Positions 23,211 to 26,201 of a stretch of 26,201 nt of DNA are shown one piece after another. Source of the stretch: an uncultured Bacteroidales bacterium (lineage in GTDB: Bacteria; Bacteroidota; Bacteroidia; Bacteroidales; UBA932); assembly GCA_900546445.1 (NCBI GenBank), contig URCV01000024.1, positions 1 to 26,201 on the forward strand, in the 5' to 3' direction. Both the position numbers and the translations under genes were made by a program. Position 1 is the stretch's first letter. Every line of letters begins with the position of its first letter. The notes beneath the pieces were generated by a model. The model made no database searches. It was not told where the DNA came from and saw only the letters and a list, made by a program, of their open reading frames with translations.

Positions 23211-25643
23211 TTACTTGTTTCTTAATCTTTCGAGTTCTGCCTTAGAGGTACCGTTGAGGGCCTTCCACTGCTCGGCGTCACGGAATCCGCGAAGGAAGTC
23301 TTCCACCTTCATACGCTTCTTTCCACTGAGTTGCAGCTCCTTGACGGAGATGGCTCCATCCTGGGCCGCTATGGCGAAATAAGTCTTTCCGTCGGTAATG
23401 ACAGTCCCCGGTTCCGTGTTTTCAGGACATTCCATAACCTCGGAAGAGAAAATCTTGAGGGAAGTGGCAGGTTCCTCACCCTTTTGGAGCATAGTATATG
23501 CCGTAGGGTAAGGACTCAATCCCCTTATCAAGTTATATATCTGAGTCGCCGAGTCGCGCCAGTCGATGTTCTGGAGCTCAGGAGTGAGTTTAGGGGCTCC
23601 CTTGAGCACCTCACTTCCCTGTACGAAGCTGCGCTGGACTCTGGTCTCCACGCTGTTCTCGATAATGCCCTCTACGGTCTGCAATACGAGATCGGAACCG
23701 AGTTTCATAAGATTATCGTGTACGATACCTGCATCGTCCGTAGGAGAGATTCTGCACTCCTGACGCAGGATAATGCCGCCGGTGTCGATATTATGGTCTA
23801 TCATAAAGGTAGTTACACCAGTGATTCTCTCGCCGTTTATGACCGCCCAGTTAATAGGAGCGGCACCGCGGTACTGCGGCAGAAGGGCAGCGTGCAGGTT
23901 AAAGGTACCGAGCCTTGGCATCTTCCACACCTCTTCAGGAAGCATTCTGAACGCCACCACCACGAAGAGGTCGGCCTTCAGCGCCTTAAGCTGGGCCAAG
24001 AACTCCGGGTCCTTAAGCTTCAAGGGCTGGAGTACAGGGATACCGTGCTCGACGGCATATTTTTTCACCGCACTCTCGTTAACCTTGAGGCCTCTTCCGC
24101 TTGGCTTGTCAGCCACAGTCACCACGCCCACTACCTTATGGCCGTGCTTGATGAGGTTGTCCAGTGGAGCCACCGCAAATTCCGGGGTTCCCATATAGAC
24201 GATGCGCGTCTTGTGCAAAAGACTTGAAATCTTGCTCTTGATTCTTCTGAACTGCATTTTTAAACCACCAGTTTTAAAAGTAGAGTCGTGTACTGCCTTC
24301 CACGACAAATACATACCTATAGGGAACAGAATGAGCGACGATATGAACGCACCCCAGAATGGAGGCACGGCACCGTCGTTAGCCAATTTGGTTCCCGAAA
24401 TGTCTATGACCCAATACAATACGAAAAACAGCACCGAAATGATGGCACTCACGCCCAAGCCTCCCTTTCCTATCAATGCTCCCAGAGGCGCACCTATGAA
24501 GAAAAGTATGAAACAAGCGAGCGCCTGTGCGAAACGCTTGAGAATCTCCACGTCGGTCCTACGCAGATAAAAGTGATCCACGTAGTTTTCGCTGCTGTAA
24601 TTCGTCATATCCGAGGCCATGTAATTGGCCTTGTCCCTCGCCTTTTCCAATGCGCTTATCTTAGCCTTCCTGTTCTTCCAAGTGAGATAATCGTCGGAAT
24701 GGAAGTTCCTCTTAGGCGAATCGAAATAGGACGAGTCGAGCTGACGCTTGAAAGTGAAATAGTTAGCATCCACGATTTCGGCGTAATGCTTGGCATAGGC
24801 CTTCTGGGTCACCATTCCCAGTGAATCGTGCTCATTTACCAGGGAATGAAGCTTCTGGGCCTTAATCTGGTTACCGTACCTGGCATCGTCGGATTTCTCG
24901 AAGGCGTAATTCGAAAGCGAGATGATGAGCTGCTGCCTGTCAAACGAAATTCGCTGAAGCTGATGCTCGTACTCTCCGTTCCTACGGGCATTGTCCTCTT
25001 GATAGTTCACACCGTGATAAAGGGTGAAAATCAAGTAGTCCTTAGCCTTCGAAAGGCTCATAGTAGCTGAATCGGCTATGGTCAAGGAGATGTTGCCCTT
25101 CTTCTTAGTGTGGTCGTAGACCATAACGGAATGCATCATCCCATCGTCGGCCTGGTCTTCCACCCTTATGACATAGCCATCGATACCGTCATAGAAGGTT
25201 CCCGAAGGAATCTTAATTTCGGATTTCGTACGGCCTATATCGTCACGAAGCGTATAAATCTCGTTAAACGCCTTAGGGACCAAGTTATTACCTATGAAAA
25301 ACGCGCTGACGGCCACGAACACGGACACTATGGTAAGAGGAGTCATAACCCTCACCAGAGACACGCCGCTCGCCTTTATGGCCATAAGCTCGTTATTTTC
25401 AGTCATCTGCCCCATCACCATCATAGACGACAGGAGAGTCGCCAGAGGAAGGGCCAGAGGCAAGATGGTGAATGTAGCCCACATCAGGAATTCCCCTATG
25501 ACCTTCAGGCCAAGTCCCTTACCGACGAGTTCGTCGATGTAGACCCAGAGGAACTGCATCACCAGGATAAATACCACGACAAGCAGGACCGCGACGAACG
25601 GTCCTATAAAAGCCTTGAGTATGAATTTATCCAGCCTCTTCAT
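23211..25643 (-). CDS. LptF/LptG-type permease fused to methionyl-tRNA formyltransferase
   Basis: An 810-residue fusion. Residues 1-463 are a full YjgP/YjgQ permease of the lipopolysaccharide export ABC transporter: helices at about 12-33, 50-75 and 100-120, a periplasmic jellyroll at about 120-365, helices at about 367-390, 395-413 and 430-448. Residues about 478-810 are a full Fmt: RIVYMGTPEFAV at 480-491, the RGAAPINWA motif at 592-600, and catalytic Asn582, His584 and Asp620, with the same 2- and 36-residue spacings as E. coli Asn108/His110/Asp146. Permease C-termini face the cytoplasm, where Fmt must act, so the topology is workable. The linker has no stop or frame change; Met463 (24255-24257) could start a separate Fmt. 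Either half could instead be expressed alone by cleavage or internal initiation. Confidence 0.9.
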   Translation of the reverse strand: MKRLDKFILKAFIGPFVAVLLVVVFILVMQFLWVYIDELVGKGLGLKVIGEFLMWATFTILPLALPLATLLSSMMVMGQMTENNELMAIKASGVSLVRVMTPLTIVSVFVAVSAFFIGNNLVPKAFNEIYTLRDDIGRTKSEIKIPSGTFYDGIDGYVIRVEDQADDGMMHSVMVYDHTKKKGNISLTIADSATMSLSKAKDYLIFTLYHGVNYQEDNARRNGEYEHQLQRISFDRQQLIISLSNYAFEKSDDARYGNQIKAQKLHSLVNEHDSLGMVTQKAYAKHYAEIVDANYFTFKRQLDSSYFDSPKRNFHSDDYLTWKNRKAKISALEKARDKANYMASDMTNYSSENYVDHFYLRRTDVEILKRFAQALACFILFFIGAPLGALIGKGGLGVSAIISVLFFVLYWVIDISGTKLANDGAVPPFWGAFISSLILFPIGMYLSWKAVHDSTFKTGGLKMQFRRIKSKISSLLHKTRIVYMGTPEFAVAPLDNLIKHGHKVVGVVTVADKPSGRGLKVNESAVKKYAVEHGIPVLQPLKLKDPEFLAQLKALKADLFVVVAFRMLPEEVWKMPRLGTFNLHAALLPQYRGAAPINWAVINGERITGVTTFMIDHNIDTGGIILRQECRISPTDDAGIVHDNLMKLGSDLVLQTVEGIIENSVETRVQRSFVQGSEVLKGAPKLTPELQNIDWRDSATQIYNLIRGLSPYPTAYTMLQKGEEPATSLKIFSSEVMECPENTEPGTVITDGKTYFAIAAQDGAISVKELQLSGKKRMKVEDFLRGFRDAEQWKALNGTSKAELERLRNK

Positions 25644-25652
25644 CTTCTCGGA

Positions 25653-26201
25653 TTATGCCTTAACTGCCTCTATCAAAGCATTCAGCGCATCAGAAAGTCC
25701 CTCAAGATTCTTTCCTCCTGCCGATGCGAAGCCTGGCTGTCCGCCGCCACCACCCATAATGAATTTGGCAGCATTACGGATATCCTTACCTGCATTCTTA
25801 CCTGCAGCCACGAGATCGGCCGAGTACATAAGCACTAACGAAGGCTTGCCATCTATCTGATATGCGGCCACGAGCGCCGTTCGCACCTGACTCTTCTGCA
25901 GTGCGAGCGCAGCCTCACGAAGCATAGCGGCATCCTCACATTCGGTGAGCTTTATGAGCTTAACCTCGCCCAGCATCTCAGCCTTTCCGGCCAATTCGTC
26001 CGCGAGCATCTGTGCCTTCTGACGGGCATATTCCTCTGCCTGTTTCTTGTAAACGGCATTTTCCTCCAACAAGCGCTGGATGGAGCCCACCAAATCAGGA
26101 GTATTGTTGAATGCGGCACGTGCCGACTTGATGACATTCTGCAAATCGACTACATATTTCTCGGCAGCCTCGCCCGTGATGGCCTCGATTCGACGCACAC
26201 C
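25653..26201 (-). CDS. alaS: Alanyl-tRNA synthetase, C-terminal part
   Basis: The final 182 codons of alaS; the gene continues past the right edge of the window. The first visible residues, GVRRIEAITG, match the end of the AlaRS editing domain. A helical segment and the DHHA1-type C-Ala domain follow, with GGGGGQPGFASAGG near the end. The enzyme charges tRNA-Ala. It lies 9 bases before the permease-Fmt gene, so tRNA charging and initiator-tRNA formylation functions are adjacent. The frame is open to the edge, so the apparent GTG start at 26198 is not a true start. Confidence 0.95.
   Translation of the reverse strand, partial: GVRRIEAITGEAAEKYVVDLQNVIKSARAAFNNTPDLVGSIQRLLEENAVYKKQAEEYARQKAQMLADELAGKAEMLGEVKLIKLTECEDAAMLREAALALQKSQVRTALVAAYQIDGKPSLVLMYSADLVAAGKNAGKDIRNAAKFIMGGGGGQPGFASAGGKNLEGLSDALNALIEAVKA

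Noticed and set aside
23331..24227. 298-codon plus-strand open frame
   Set aside because: It is antisense to the Fmt half of the fusion; composition is shadow-like and there is no ribosome site or recognisable motif.
24200..24300. Frameshift as the cause of the permease-Fmt fusion
   Set aside because: Both halves are complete and in the same frame with a plausible linker, so no frameshift is needed. A lost stop codon by substitution remains possible and is noted as a test.
1..26201. tRNA, rRNA, riboswitch or CRISPR elements
   Set aside because: Intergenic space is very small outside 1592-2024, and I saw no cloverleaf, rRNA segment or repeat-spacer array. A dedicated RNA-family search was not possible.

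Overview
The window joins two unrelated kinds of DNA. Bases 1 to about 4,090-4,157 look betaproteobacterial, most like Sutterellaceae (Sutterella/Parasutterella type). They carry strong Shine-Dalgarno sites, a Tat-exported flavoprotein with a separate multiheme c-type cytochrome, and TusA. The rest, to 26,201, looks like Bacteroidales: SusC/SusD, an ECF sigma/FecR pair, a long-form RnfB, lipoproteins with Bacteroidetes lipoboxes, almost no Shine-Dalgarno sites, and a TAnnTTTG-type promoter. At the seam a minus-strand ORF from each side is cut in mid-gene and the reading frame changes. No transposase, integrase or tRNA is visible there. A chimeric metagenome contig is the simplest explanation; the genus labels are my inference.

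Left part (1-4,154): tusA-like gene and an M20 peptidase-family protein on the plus strand, then an intrinsic terminator. A 433-base AT-rich leader follows, with three copies of TCTTAAGA and a hairpin-masked start-stop element. Next come a two-gene respiratory reductase (Tat flavoprotein plus triheme cytochrome), a bidirectional terminator, and the C-terminal stub of an unidentified minus-strand gene.

Right part (4,091-26,201), all on the minus strand, so read from high to low coordinate: alaS (3' end only); an LptF/LptG-type permease fused in frame to a complete methionyl-tRNA formyltransferase; two tandem M23 peptidases; a small MerR-type regulator. After a 54-base gap holding a candidate promoter comes a 12-gene run with no gap above 17 bases: zinc-ribbon coiled-coil protein, dnaB, rseC-like, rnfB, rnfC, rnfD, rnfG, rnfE, rnfA, a NUC1-type nuclease lipoprotein, a CNNM/CBS membrane protein, and an ECF sigma factor. 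A hairpin closes that run. Then come fecR (anti-sigma), susC with an STN signalling domain, susD, and a truncated lipoprotein at the seam.

How they work together: RnfABCDEG couples ferredoxin and NAD oxidation/reduction to ion movement, with the RseC-like protein as a frequent neighbour. The sigma/anti-sigma/SusC(STN)/SusD set is a self-sensing nutrient-uptake locus whose degradative enzymes, if any, lie beyond the seam. The permease-Fmt fusion would place the enzyme that formylates initiator tRNA at the inner membrane. It is the most unusual architecture in the window.
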